A DNA stretch of 64,000 nt. Origin: Candidatus Kapaibacterium sp. GTDB lineage: Bacteria > Bacteroidota > Ignavibacteria > Kapaibacteriales > JAEUSM01. The notes under the pieces are model-generated. The model had not been told where the DNA came from and made no database searches. It saw only the letters and a list, made by a program, of their open reading frames with translations. Below, piece after piece: positions 1 to 8,626 of the stretch. The stretch lies in contig JAEUSM010000014.1 in the NCBI GenBank assembly GCA_016788785.1, positions 1 to 64,000 of the forward strand, in the 5' to 3' direction. Within the stretch, counting starts at the first letter, position 1. Each line of letters starts with the position of its first letter. Position numbers and translations under genes: made by a program.

Positions 1-75
1 GTTGCTCTTCTGACCACGGAGTGGTCACATATTTATAGAAACACATTCCACCTACCAATATATCTCCCTCGCCCC

Positions 76-106
76 ATTCGTAGAGACGTCCTATATGGGC
101 GTCTCA
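76..106. repeat. Intergenic hairpin repeat, copy 1
   Basis: A 31-base element with a 9-bp stem (83-91 pairing with 97-105) around a TATAT loop. The same element recurs at 31533-31563 with two substitutions. Both substitutions fall in the stem and are tolerated by moving a G-T wobble pair, so the fold is kept. This is seen directly; the function is unknown. Confidence 0.75.
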
Positions 107-125
107 CTCTCACACTTCCCTCAAA

Positions 126-173
126 ATAGCCCTGAAAGGGCATCCTTTTAAAGCGTAGGGTTTTAACCCTACG
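126..173 (-). repeat. Composite palindromic repeat, inverted copy
   Basis: It contains the near-perfect palindrome CGTAGGGTTTTAACCCTACG (154-173) next to a GCCCTGAAAGGGC-like hairpin (129-141). The exact reverse complement of the 20-base core lies at 6497-6516, again followed by a GCCC...GGGC hairpin. The two copies therefore form one composite intergenic repeat in opposite orientations around the first two surface-protein genes. Confidence 0.7.
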
Positions 174-627
174 TTAACCAAATATTCCTAAAATATTCCA
201 AAAAATACCCATTTTTCCATTGCCAAGAAAATTTATTTTTGTAATTTGATGAAAATATTGGAACTTTTTTCACACTAAAGCAGTACTACAAGTATAAAGT
301 GCTAAAATACGATGATAAAATATTATTGCTAAATTGTAAAAATATGTTAGACGTATCGTTTATTTTCGTATTTTGCAGTTGAGGGATAATAGAATTACAC
401 CCTTTTTTATTCACTTTTCTGTCCGTAAAAATTAGTATTGGAAGGTCCAATCGTCAGTAATTCGTACTTCCTTCGCGGTTATGATCGAGAAATCTAGATT
501 TCATGCTATTTGATTCATTGAAGCGCAAGATGAATCACGTCTTTAACTTTCAATTTTAAAATTTTCTATTTGGAGAAAAATCATGAACATTTTACGTTCA
601 AACTCGACACGCATTCAACATGCAACC
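174..627. other. Long AT-rich gene-free leader
   Basis: No convincing gene is visible. A -7-like TATTTTTG lies at 234-241. An ATG at 583 has a good Shine-Dalgarno (GGAG at 572-575), but its frame runs only about 35 codons and closes near 690. It could be a leader peptide or an out-of-frame start for the downstream secreted protein. Confidence 0.4.
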
Positions 628-668
628 AGACAGCAGACAGCAGACAGCAGACAGCAGACAGCAGACAG
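628..668 (+). repeat. AGACAGC heptamer microsatellite (5.9 copies)
   Basis: Five perfect AGACAGC units and six bases of a sixth lie between the ATG at 583 and the signal-peptide start of the secreted protein at 737. Each added or lost unit shifts the frame. Losing one unit or gaining two would put the ATG at 583 in frame with the secreted protein. Copy number was counted directly; variation is inference. Confidence 0.9.
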
Positions 669-736
669 TAACGCATCAATTCATAGTTGATTCTAACACT
701 ATGAATGTACAGTATCCCATTCAGGGAATTAACGCA

Positions 737-2077
737 ATGTCACTCATGAAAAAATGTTTTTCATCTTCAAAACATTGCGTCTTCATTTTTCTCTTTATCC
801 TCTCTAATTTACTATTTTTTCAACCATCCCAAGCACAACTTTCGAATCCTTATGATGTTTATACTTGCGATGATGACGAAGGTTGTCCTTGGATTAACGA
901 CTCAACTGAGTTTGTTTCTCCTGGTCCTGATCCAAGTTGCATGTACACTGTGTACTACAAATATCGAAACTGTAATGGGTACTTAGAATTACAACCTACT
1001 GCAGTACGACATCCAGGCACTACTGCTTGTCAAGGTGCTATTCAATTTTATGGTGATACTTTGGTAATTCAGCGAATTGAACAGTTATTGAAAACTGCAG
1101 AACTTGATTTAGTATCAAAATTTTTCGATGACTTTTATAATCCTTTACCAATAGGTGAGCAGGTTAAGTATAAAGTTACACTTGACACTTTTATCGTAGG
1201 TACGATGGTATCATGCGATACATCTAATTGTGATATGGAGTATTTCCGTAGTTTAGCCGATTCGTTTCACGTTACAATTGATTGTTTTAATCCAAATTTA
1301 ACCTGTAGTGAAGTACGCTATGATACTACGTATATTCCATTACGTGGAGATAGTACCTATAAAATTGGTTTTTACAGACCAGCTTGTAGGGGTATTTGTA
1401 TTTCTTACGGTAGAATAGATTCGCTAAACCCGATTAATTCTGTGTATGGAAAATGGTATAATTGTGGTACGGGTTGTTGTGAAATAATATCAGAATTATC
1501 ATATTATGATTATGATGATTATCCTGATAACATAATTCCTAAATATCCTTACTATTTCTATGACGGTAACTATGTTAGAACAAGTTACACTCGTGGTGTA
1601 GCAGATACATGCCAAACGTTAACTCCAAGCACATCTTGTCCAACAATGTCATTTAACACGAATGTTATTCGTTTTAAAAATTGCAGAAATTATTGTGTAG
1701 ATTCTTCGGTGGGAAATGGATATGGAGTTTATGGACCTGACCATTACGATCCGTATGGAATTTCTTCAAATGATAATTCTCGATTTGGAGTAGTGAATCT
1801 CAATGAAATGCCATTTATCTCTGATAAAATTATCAAAGAGATTCCTAATGACATTATCTTAGAGTTAACTAATAATGATATTGTTGTAAATACAACGGAA
1901 GATGTTTTGTCAGTAAAAGTAGTATCTTTAACTGGTGAAGTATTACTAAATACTAACACAATTCAAGGCAAAACCTTTCAGATTATTTCTTTACAATCCT
2001 TTCAAAATGGGTTGTATTTGTTAGTGTTTGAAACGAAAAATGGTACTACGACTAAACCATTAATCATAGCAAAATAA
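737..2077 (+). CDS. Secreted T9SS substrate of unknown function
   Basis: This 446-residue protein matches no family I recognise. It starts with a signal peptide (MSLMKK, then a hydrophobic stretch ending PSQAQ). The central part is rich in Cys, Tyr and Asp, with many spaced cysteines that suggest disulphides outside the cell. The last 80 or so residues look like a type A T9SS sorting domain: beta-rich, with an LTGEVL turn and a final NGLYLLVFET...KPLIIAK. The frame stays open upstream to an ATG at 620, but that extension is encoded by the heptamer repeat and precedes a clean signal peptide. The start at 737 (weak AGGGA upstream) or 746 is therefore preferred. It should be exported by Sec and then T9SS. 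The next surface-protein gene follows 85 bases downstream. Confidence 0.75.
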   Translation: MSLMKKCFSSSKHCVFIFLFILSNLLFFQPSQAQLSNPYDVYTCDDDEGCPWINDSTEFVSPGPDPSCMYTVYYKYRNCNGYLELQPTAVRHPGTTACQGAIQFYGDTLVIQRIEQLLKTAELDLVSKFFDDFYNPLPIGEQVKYKVTLDTFIVGTMVSCDTSNCDMEYFRSLADSFHVTIDCFNPNLTCSEVRYDTTYIPLRGDSTYKIGFYRPACRGICISYGRIDSLNPINSVYGKWYNCGTGCCEIISELSYYDYDDYPDNIIPKYPYYFYDGNYVRTSYTRGVADTCQTLTPSTSCPTMSFNTNVIRFKNCRNYCVDSSVGNGYGVYGPDHYDPYGISSNDNSRFGVVNLNEMPFISDKIIKEIPNDIILELTNNDIVVNTTEDVLSVKVVSLTGEVLLNTNTIQGKTFQIISLQSFQNGLYLLVFETKNGTTTKPLIIAK

Positions 2078-2162
2078 TTAAAGTCATTAAATGGGGAGGA
2101 TTTTAATTTCTTCCCCTTTAATGGCAATTGCTAATTTTGAAAGTTATACTAAGGAAATAGAT

Positions 2163-5100
2163 ATGTCAAAGTTTGTATTAACGTTAGTAATTGTTCTCAT
2201 TTGTAGTTGTTCTGAATATAATCTATACTCACAGGCTCCAAATTCCACAAAAGGTAAAAGATTCTATTTTGCATGGCCTTCAATTGATGGAAATGATAGT
2301 ACTTTTTGTTTTTTTTCTATTACATCAACAAAATCACTTGTTCAAGGTTATGTCAAAACAAATGATACAACTATTAATTTTTTCGATCAATCTATTTCAA
2401 GTCAATTTAGTTCATGGATACATAATATAAACAAACTTCGAGTAAGTCGTTTTAATCGATATATCGTTTCAGAATCAGAAGTAGTTGAAAACAAAGGAGT
2501 TTATGTTGAATCAGTAGATACTGTAACAATTCATCTTCAGCAAGTAAATCATGCACGTTTGTTTGATACCAGTACTACTTGGCCCACAATCGGTGAACCA
2601 ATAGACAAAGTATTTATGTCAGAGTTTACTACTCTTTACCCCATTGAATCTTTAGCAAAAGATTACACAGTAATAACAAAATCTGACCCAGGCTATGCTT
2701 CTCAGTTTTTAATAATTGCTACAGAAGATTCAACAGAAGTAGAAATAGTACCTTCAAAATCAACAGAAAAAGGTAAACCTGCAGGAATTCCTTTTACAGT
2801 TTTAATGCAAAAAGGACAAACATATTTAGTTCGTTCACCCCTTGGAGATTTGACAGGTTCCAAAATTACTTCTATAGGTAAATTCTGTAGACCTATTGCA
2901 ATAATAGTTGGTTCTCCCAAAACTACTATTGACGCAAAAGTAGCGAGTGATACCATCAAAAAGAATGTATTGTTAGAGCAATTGCCACCCTTCAAACTTA
3001 TTGGAAATAGATATATAACGCCAATAGATAAAGACGGCACAGAATTTTTAATTCGGATTATGGCACTCCAACCACAAACAACGGTACAAGTAGAAGGTAT
3101 TCAAGTAGGTGGCATGCTATCAGCAGGTGAATTTGTTGATATTCATACAGATTCTGTGATGTATATTTCATCACAAAATCCCATTGTTGTAGCACAATTT
3201 TCTAAGAGTAGAACTTTGTCTTCACCTACAATGATAATTTTACCATCATTAAATCAGTTTCAAAATAAAAGTTTAACATTAAGAAATTTAAATATATGGC
3301 ATTCTACTTTTATGCAAAAGCCCATAAAAACTGTATTGATTGCAAGAACTGATACGAGAAATTTAACAAAGATTTCTAGCTCTTCAGGTGGTAATCTTAT
3401 AAATAATACCAATTGGAAAACAGTACCTGGAAATCCATTATTCTCAACATATACTTTTAATAATCCAACAGAACAACCAAGAATGTTTTTTAATTTAAAT
3501 TCAGGACTTCTCGCCTTTGATTATGGCTTCAATCAATACCAAAGTTATGCCTACTCGGGAGGAGCATATTTCGGTAACACTATATTCGGTGGCATAGACT
3601 CAACAGGAATATATGCGAACACCTCATATTGCCAAAAGGGGATCTCCAATTTTGGTGCTTTTGGTGATACAACAGCTACTAGATTTCTGTGGGAATTTGG
3701 GGATGGAGGTAAGGGTGAAGGGAAAACGGTTGAAAATATTTACCAAAATGCTGGGCAATATGCCCTCAAACTTATTATTTATCGCGATGCGTTTTGTTCG
3801 TATGACACCGTTCGTAAGAATATCACCGTTCGAGCGTCACCAGTTATAAAAGCTGGAACAAAACCAACAGTATTACTTTGTAATGGTCAAACGGCATTGC
3901 TTGGAACGATCCAATTACCCGGAGTTACGTACCGATGGTCACCTGCAATAGGACTTTCAGACACAACTGTTGGACAACCGACTGTAACAGCAACCTTTGA
4001 TTCAGTGAAATATTTTGTTCGTGGATATGATTCGTTTGGTTGTGAAACTCGAGATTCGATTGTCGTTAAATTGTATGATCAACCCATCGCCAATGCGGGA
4101 CCTGATACGGTGTCGTGTGGAGGGAATGGGGTACAAATTGGGCGTCAAACGACTGGTGGAACACCGAACTACAGCTTCTTGTGGACACCTTCTGACGGAC
4201 TATCTAACGACAAAATTGAGCGTCCAATTGCTGCTCCATCAACGAATACAACCTACATTTTGCGTGTAACTGACGCAAATGGATGTATGGGGTACGATAC
4301 AGTGAATATTCAAGCATTACCTGCTCCAACTATTACACTTGGTACTGCTCCAACCATTTGTGAGGGTGATTCGGTGCAGTTAGTTGCCTCAGGTGCACCA
4401 ACGTACCGTTGGGTGAATGCACGAAATATTAATGACACAACCATCGGCAATCCGACGGTATATCCATCGGTTACGACCACCTATTACGTTGCTGGATTAT
4501 TTGAAACAGGATGTGTGGCGCTTGATTCTGTGCTTGTAAATGTAACCCCAAAACCACGTCTACCAATCGCATTCCAAACAACTGCTTGTCCAAACGCAAC
4601 GAAAACCTACACCGTTGAAAATCGTGGTGATTTGACGTATAATTGGGAAGTAACTGGAGGAAATCTGACAACAGGTCAAGGCTCCAACGAAGCAACCATT
4701 GTTTGGGGGGCTGGACCAACTGGAAGCATTAAACTCACGACAACTACAACAGCTGGTTCTTGCTCATTTGACACAACGGTGAATATCACCATTTCAAGCG
4801 ATATCAAACCAACAATAACCGAAAGTAAAAAGAATACAGTCGTACCATCTCTCGGAACCGTTCGTATATGCCCGAACGAATCGGTAACGCTGGACGTTGG
4901 CGTTGGTTACACCGAAATCTCGTGGACAAATGGCAGTACTTCTCGCCAAACTACAGTAAGTTCAGAAGGTTGGATTGGCGTATCTGTCAAAGACGCAACT
5001 GGCTGTAGCGGAGGCGATTCTGTGTATGTCGAGGTGGCATTGCCACCAGTTATCTTCGCCGGAAACGACCGCGTTCTTTGTGGTACCGACACTGCTGTCA

Positions 5101-6461
5101 TGCGTGGGAACGTCAATGGAAGCGGTACGTACCGCTACCAATGGATACCACCAACGGCAGTTTCTGACCCAACGTCATTGGTTACGAATTTCATCGCTCC
5201 AACAACCACAAATTTGATTTTCCAAGCGATTGACACAGTAAACGGTTGCATATCTTCTGACACCGTTTTGATGACAATTTTGTCCATCAGCAACGACATA
5301 ATCACCACCTCAAAAGGCAATAATATTCTGTGTTTTGGTGAGCAAATGACGCTCGATGCAGGTGCATTCGATAGCTACATTTGGAGTACTGGCGAAACTT
5401 CTCGTACTATAAATATTTCCACTGGCGGAACGTATTGGGTGGATGCAAAAAGTGGTTCGTGCAGTGCCATTGACAGTATAACCATCATTCAAAATCCACA
5501 AATTGTGGTCATCCCAACACCAGACATAACAGCATCACCAGGAGCAACAGTCACACTTGACGCAAATGCGACTGGTGGCACACTTCCGTACCAATTCCAA
5601 TGGACTCCAAACGTAAATTTTGTTGATCCAACGACAGTTCAAAGTCCACGCGTAACCGCGAGTGTAGGAAGTCAGACATACATTGTTACCATTACTGACG
5701 CAAACGACTGCGTTGCTCGTGACACCATCACCGTTTTTGTTCCATCGACAGCAACAACCGTTACGGTTGCAAGACGCGATGTAAGTGCGACAGCATTCGG
5801 CGAACGCTTCCCAATTACAGCTACCTTAACGCCAAATACGCCGATTACACCAACAGGATTTACTGCAACCATTACCGTTCCATTTGAACAATTCATACCA
5901 AAATCTGTGACAAACGGAACATTAACAGTAACCCAAACTCCAACCGATTATGTTATCAACATCAACGTTCCGCTAACCGAACCAATCCAAAATGGCGACG
6001 TCATAACCGAACTCATTGGCGATATCCTACTCGGTCAGCAAGACAGCACACCGATTGTGTTAACAAACGCTCAGTGGACAGGCACAACATACCCAGTAAC
6101 GACTCAAAACGGAAGAATAGTGCTAAATGACGTATGCTACAGCGGAACGCGACGGTATCTGCTCCCAACAACCGTTGGTTTCGGTATTTTATCCGTCCAT
6201 CCAAACCCAGCAAACACAAAAGCGACGTTTGAATTTGGCATCATCGAAGCTGGACAAACCACCTTCGAAATCATTGATGTGTTTGGGAATGTCGTACATT
6301 CGACCAGTTGGACACGTCAACCAGCCACACCAAAAGGTGGCTCTGACGACAGCCGTACAACACACACCGTCGACGTTAGCAATCTGCCATCCGGCACGTA
6401 TTATGGCGTGTTGAAATCATTCTCGCAACGCGAATCGGTTCCGTTGGTGATAACGAGATAA
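2163..6461 (+). CDS. Giant secreted IgGFc-binding/PKD-type surface protein with T9SS tail
   Basis: A 1432-residue exported protein. The ATG at 2163 is preferred over 2091 because AAGGA (2151-2155) precedes it and a signal peptide or lipoprotein-like leader (MSKFVLTLVIVLICSCS) follows. Residues of about 120-330 resemble the N-terminal domain of IgGFc-binding proteins (YTVITKSDPGYASQFLIIAT pattern). A PKD domain follows near 510-590 (WEFGDGG), then repeated Ig/PKD-like units of about 85-90 residues with WSP, GLS and GC..RDSI motifs. A module near 1200-1335 is shared with the protein at 18102. The C-terminus is a T9SS sorting domain (VHPNPA..., SGTYYGVL). Its role is probably adhesion or cell-surface architecture; a ligand cannot be named. 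Base composition rises sharply after about 3600. Confidence 0.85.
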   Translation: MSKFVLTLVIVLICSCSEYNLYSQAPNSTKGKRFYFAWPSIDGNDSTFCFFSITSTKSLVQGYVKTNDTTINFFDQSISSQFSSWIHNINKLRVSRFNRYIVSESEVVENKGVYVESVDTVTIHLQQVNHARLFDTSTTWPTIGEPIDKVFMSEFTTLYPIESLAKDYTVITKSDPGYASQFLIIATEDSTEVEIVPSKSTEKGKPAGIPFTVLMQKGQTYLVRSPLGDLTGSKITSIGKFCRPIAIIVGSPKTTIDAKVASDTIKKNVLLEQLPPFKLIGNRYITPIDKDGTEFLIRIMALQPQTTVQVEGIQVGGMLSAGEFVDIHTDSVMYISSQNPIVVAQFSKSRTLSSPTMIILPSLNQFQNKSLTLRNLNIWHSTFMQKPIKTVLIARTDTRNLTKISSSSGGNLINNTNWKTVPGNPLFSTYTFNNPTEQPRMFFNLNSGLLAFDYGFNQYQSYAYSGGAYFGNTIFGGIDSTGIYANTSYCQKGISNFGAFGDTTATRFLWEFGDGGKGEGKTVENIYQNAGQYALKLIIYRDAFCSYDTVRKNITVRASPVIKAGTKPTVLLCNGQTALLGTIQLPGVTYRWSPAIGLSDTTVGQPTVTATFDSVKYFVRGYDSFGCETRDSIVVKLYDQPIANAGPDTVSCGGNGVQIGRQTTGGTPNYSFLWTPSDGLSNDKIERPIAAPSTNTTYILRVTDANGCMGYDTVNIQALPAPTITLGTAPTICEGDSVQLVASGAPTYRWVNARNINDTTIGNPTVYPSVTTTYYVAGLFETGCVALDSVLVNVTPKPRLPIAFQTTACPNATKTYTVENRGDLTYNWEVTGGNLTTGQGSNEATIVWGAGPTGSIKLTTTTTAGSCSFDTTVNITISSDIKPTITESKKNTVVPSLGTVRICPNESVTLDVGVGYTEISWTNGSTSRQTTVSSEGWIGVSVKDATGCSGGDSVYVEVALPPVIFAGNDRVLCGTDTAVMRGNVNGSGTYRYQWIPPTAVSDPTSLVTNFIAPTTTNLIFQAIDTVNGCISSDTVLMTILSISNDIITTSKGNNILCFGEQMTLDAGAFDSYIWSTGETSRTINISTGGTYWVDAKSGSCSAIDSITIIQNPQIVVIPTPDITASPGATVTLDANATGGTLPYQFQWTPNVNFVDPTTVQSPRVTASVGSQTYIVTITDANDCVARDTITVFVPSTATTVTVARRDVSATAFGERFPITATLTPNTPITPTGFTATITVPFEQFIPKSVTNGTLTVTQTPTDYVININVPLTEPIQNGDVITELIGDILLGQQDSTPIVLTNAQWTGTTYPVTTQNGRIVLNDVCYSGTRRYLLPTTVGFGILSVHPNPANTKATFEFGIIEAGQTTFEIIDVFGNVVHSTSWTRQPATPKGGSDDSRTTHTVDVSNLPSGTYYGVLKSFSQRESVPLVITR

Positions 6462-6625
6462 TGTAGGGGCGAAACATTTTTCGCCATTGATGCTACCGTA
6501 GGGTTAAAACCCTACGCTTCAATAGGTCGCCCCTTCAGGGCGAAAAACGGATTGTAGGGGCAGGTCACGACCTGTCCTGCCTAAAGAAGATACCACCCCA
6601 CCACTTCGTGGCACCCCTCCAAGGG
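6462..6625. repeat. Cluster of intergenic palindromes downstream of the giant gene
   Basis: Several short palindromic units are stacked here: GGCGAAA/TTTCGCC (about 6468-6485), the CGTAGGG...CCCTACG core (6497-6516), a GCCCC-TTCAGGGC hairpin (6529-6541), a GCAGGTC/GACCTG unit (about 6559-6580), and CCACTTCGTGG (6601-6611). An 18-base stretch at 6585-6602 also occurs at 31568-31585 with one mismatch. Together they look like repetitive intergenic DNA and may also end transcription. The composite core is the reverse complement of the copy at 126-173. Confidence 0.7.
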
Positions 6626-6698
6626 ACGGGAATTTGATATGTTGTTGGTTGATTTGTAGGATTTATTTTAGTTGTATAACATTCTTTAATAAGCAATT

Positions 6699-7553
6699 TC
6701 AATGCACATCAACCACTTCATTATCAATAAGCCGTGTTGTACCAACAAAGGCTGCGATGAGGAGAACGACTGATTCTTTTGATTCTAATTCATTCTTCTT
6801 CTCTAAGGTTTTTGCATTTGCAACTGAACAATAATCAATTCTAATTCCTTCGACAGATTGTAAAACAGATTGCATCGCGTCTTCAATTGATTTACTTGTT
6901 TTACTACCGTTATCAATCAATTGTTTGCCAACCAATAATGCTTTGCGTATTTGCAATGCTGTTTTTCTTTCTGAATCCGAAAGATATTTATTTCGTGAAC
7001 TCAGTGCTAATCCATCATCATCTCGTTTTGTAGGTACCATTACCACATTTACAGGGAAATTTAGGTCTGAAACCATCTTTTTAATAACTAAAACTTGCTG
7101 ATAATCCTTTTGACCCATCATCATCCAATCTGGGTTGGTAGCCAATAGTAATTTTGCAACAATGGTTGTTACTCCTTGAAAATGAGAAGTTCGAGATGCT
7201 CCTTCAAATTTTTCCGTAATTACTCCAACATTGACCGTTGTGGAAAAATTTTCTGAATAGATTTCATGAACTTCTGGCAAAAAGACACCGTCTACCCCAA
7301 CTGTTTTACATAATTCAATATCCTTTTCAATTGGTCGTGGATACCGTGCAAAATCCTCATTCGGTCCAAACTGGAGTGGGTTGACAAACACACTTACTAT
7401 GCACACATCAGCAGTTTTTTTTGCGACACGCATCAATTCTAAATGTCCATCATGCAAGGCACCCATCGTTGGCACAAATGCTATCGAGAGATTATTGGCT
7501 CTCCATTTTTTTGTATACTCTTGCATTTCTCGAATACTTCGAACTATTTCCAT
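6699..7553 (-). CDS. panC: Pantothenate synthetase
   Basis: Cytoplasmic enzyme that joins pantoate and beta-alanine with ATP, the last step of pantothenate (vitamin B5 and coenzyme A) synthesis. At 284 residues it has normal family length. Visible motifs are PTMGALHDGH (residues 28-37, the nucleotidyltransferase HxGH motif with H34 and H37), FVNPLQFGPNEDFARYPR, EKFEGASR..HFQGVTT, GQKDYQQ and GLALSSRN. It stands alone, divergent from accD, with a TAGATTTG -7 element about 50 bases upstream of the start. Repeat-rich DNA follows its end. Confidence 0.96.
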   Translation of the reverse strand: MEIVRSIREMQEYTKKWRANNLSIAFVPTMGALHDGHLELMRVAKKTADVCIVSVFVNPLQFGPNEDFARYPRPIEKDIELCKTVGVDGVFLPEVHEIYSENFSTTVNVGVITEKFEGASRTSHFQGVTTIVAKLLLATNPDWMMMGQKDYQQVLVIKKMVSDLNFPVNVVMVPTKRDDDGLALSSRNKYLSDSERKTALQIRKALLVGKQLIDNGSKTSKSIEDAMQSVLQSVEGIRIDYCSVANAKTLEKKNELESKESVVLLIAAFVGTTRLIDNEVVDVH

Positions 7554-7606
7554 TATCTCATTAAATGATTTTCAAAAAGTGTTTTACAGTAATCTAGGAT
7601 TCAAAA

Positions 7607-7614
7607 CAAATCTA
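7607..7614 (-). promoter_or_regulatory. -7 element TAGATTTG for panC
   Basis: Matches the Bacteroidota consensus TAnnTTTG, placing the transcript start about 50 bases before the panC ATG. No clear -33 element was found at the usual spacing. Confidence 0.45.
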
Positions 7615-7665
7615 TTACAATTACTTCAATGTAAGGTATCTTTAGCCCCTTTGGTCGAAAATACG

Positions 7666-7673
7666 TATATTTG
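7666..7673 (+). promoter_or_regulatory. -7 element TATATTTG for accD
   Basis: Exact TAnnTTTG match about 85 bases upstream of accD in the divergent panC-accD gap. No TTG at the expected 19-21 base spacing was found. Confidence 0.4.
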
Positions 7674-7759
7674 TATTCGTAAGAGAAAAGATATTTTGAT
7701 AGTAACTATGCAAATATACTCTTAAATTCGACTTTTTTTCAATGTAAAAAGGATTTTCA

Positions 7760-8626
7760 ATGTCTTGGTTTTTGCGGTCAAAGAAAAATATCTCTGATGA
7801 TTCAGAGTTAGAAATACGAGAAACCCCCGATGGACTGTGGACAAAGTGCCCTTCATGCTCAGAAGTGATTTACAAAAAACAGTTCGAAGAAAATTTACAA
7901 ACTTGTCCAAAATGTTCGCATCATTTTCGCATAGGTTTCAAAGAATACTCAGAAATCCTTTTTGACGAAGGAAGTTTTGTGGAAACGAATATCGGTGTTC
8001 GATCAGCTGATCCACTCCAATTCGTTGACACACGACCATACGAACAACGAATTGAAGAAGCATATAAACGCACCGGACTTAATGACGCACTTTCAACAGG
8101 TTATGGGACTATCGACGGTATGTTAGCCTCATTGGGGTGTATGAATTTTGGATTCGTGGCTGGTTCAATGGGATCAGTAGTTGGAGAAAAATTTGTTCGT
8201 GCAGGCAAATTTGCCTTAGATAACAACTGTCCATTTATCGTTATCTCTACCTCAGGAGGTGCGAGAATGCAAGAAGCAGCTTTGTCACTGATGCAAATGG
8301 CTAAAACATCGGTTATTCTTGCAGAACTTGATGAAGCAGCCATTCCATTTATCTCAATTTTGACAGATCCTACTACAGGTGGTGTCAGTGCTTCGTTTGC
8401 AATGTTAGGGGATATCAATATAGCTGAACCTAAGGCACTCATTGGTTTTGCTGGACCACGTGTCATTGAGCAAACTATACGAAGAAAATTACCATCAGGA
8501 TTCCAAAGTGCAGAGTTTTTGTTAGAGCATGGATTTGTCGATATTATTTCGCACAGAAAATCATTAAAGTCTACACTTTCTACAATTCTTCACCAATTTA
8601 CAGCAGGTCGATATGATTCTAAATAA
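7760..8626 (+). CDS. accD: Acetyl-CoA carboxylase carboxyltransferase subunit beta
   Basis: Beta subunit of the carboxyltransferase that moves CO2 from carboxybiotin to acetyl-CoA, giving malonyl-CoA for fatty acid synthesis. The 288 residues carry the N-terminal four-cysteine zinc ribbon (C30, C33, C49, C52), followed by the crotonase-fold domain with STSGGARMQEA and LTDPTTGGVSASFAMLGD. Its last 14 bases overlap the arginase gene in another frame, so the two are probably co-transcribed. accA and the biotin subunits are not in the window. Confidence 0.96.
   Translation: MSWFLRSKKNISDDSELEIRETPDGLWTKCPSCSEVIYKKQFEENLQTCPKCSHHFRIGFKEYSEILFDEGSFVETNIGVRSADPLQFVDTRPYEQRIEEAYKRTGLNDALSTGYGTIDGMLASLGCMNFGFVAGSMGSVVGEKFVRAGKFALDNNCPFIVISTSGGARMQEAALSLMQMAKTSVILAELDEAAIPFISILTDPTTGGVSASFAMLGDINIAEPKALIGFAGPRVIEQTIRRKLPSGFQSAEFLLEHGFVDIISHRKSLKSTLSTILHQFTAGRYDSK

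Noticed and set aside
583-690. Short ORF starting at the SD-preceded ATG 583
   Set aside because: It closes after about 35 codons, runs through the heptamer repeat and resembles no known protein; kept only as a possible leader.
6634-6834. Plus-strand ORF across the end of panC
   Set aside because: It is antisense to panC and has no start signal or motif.
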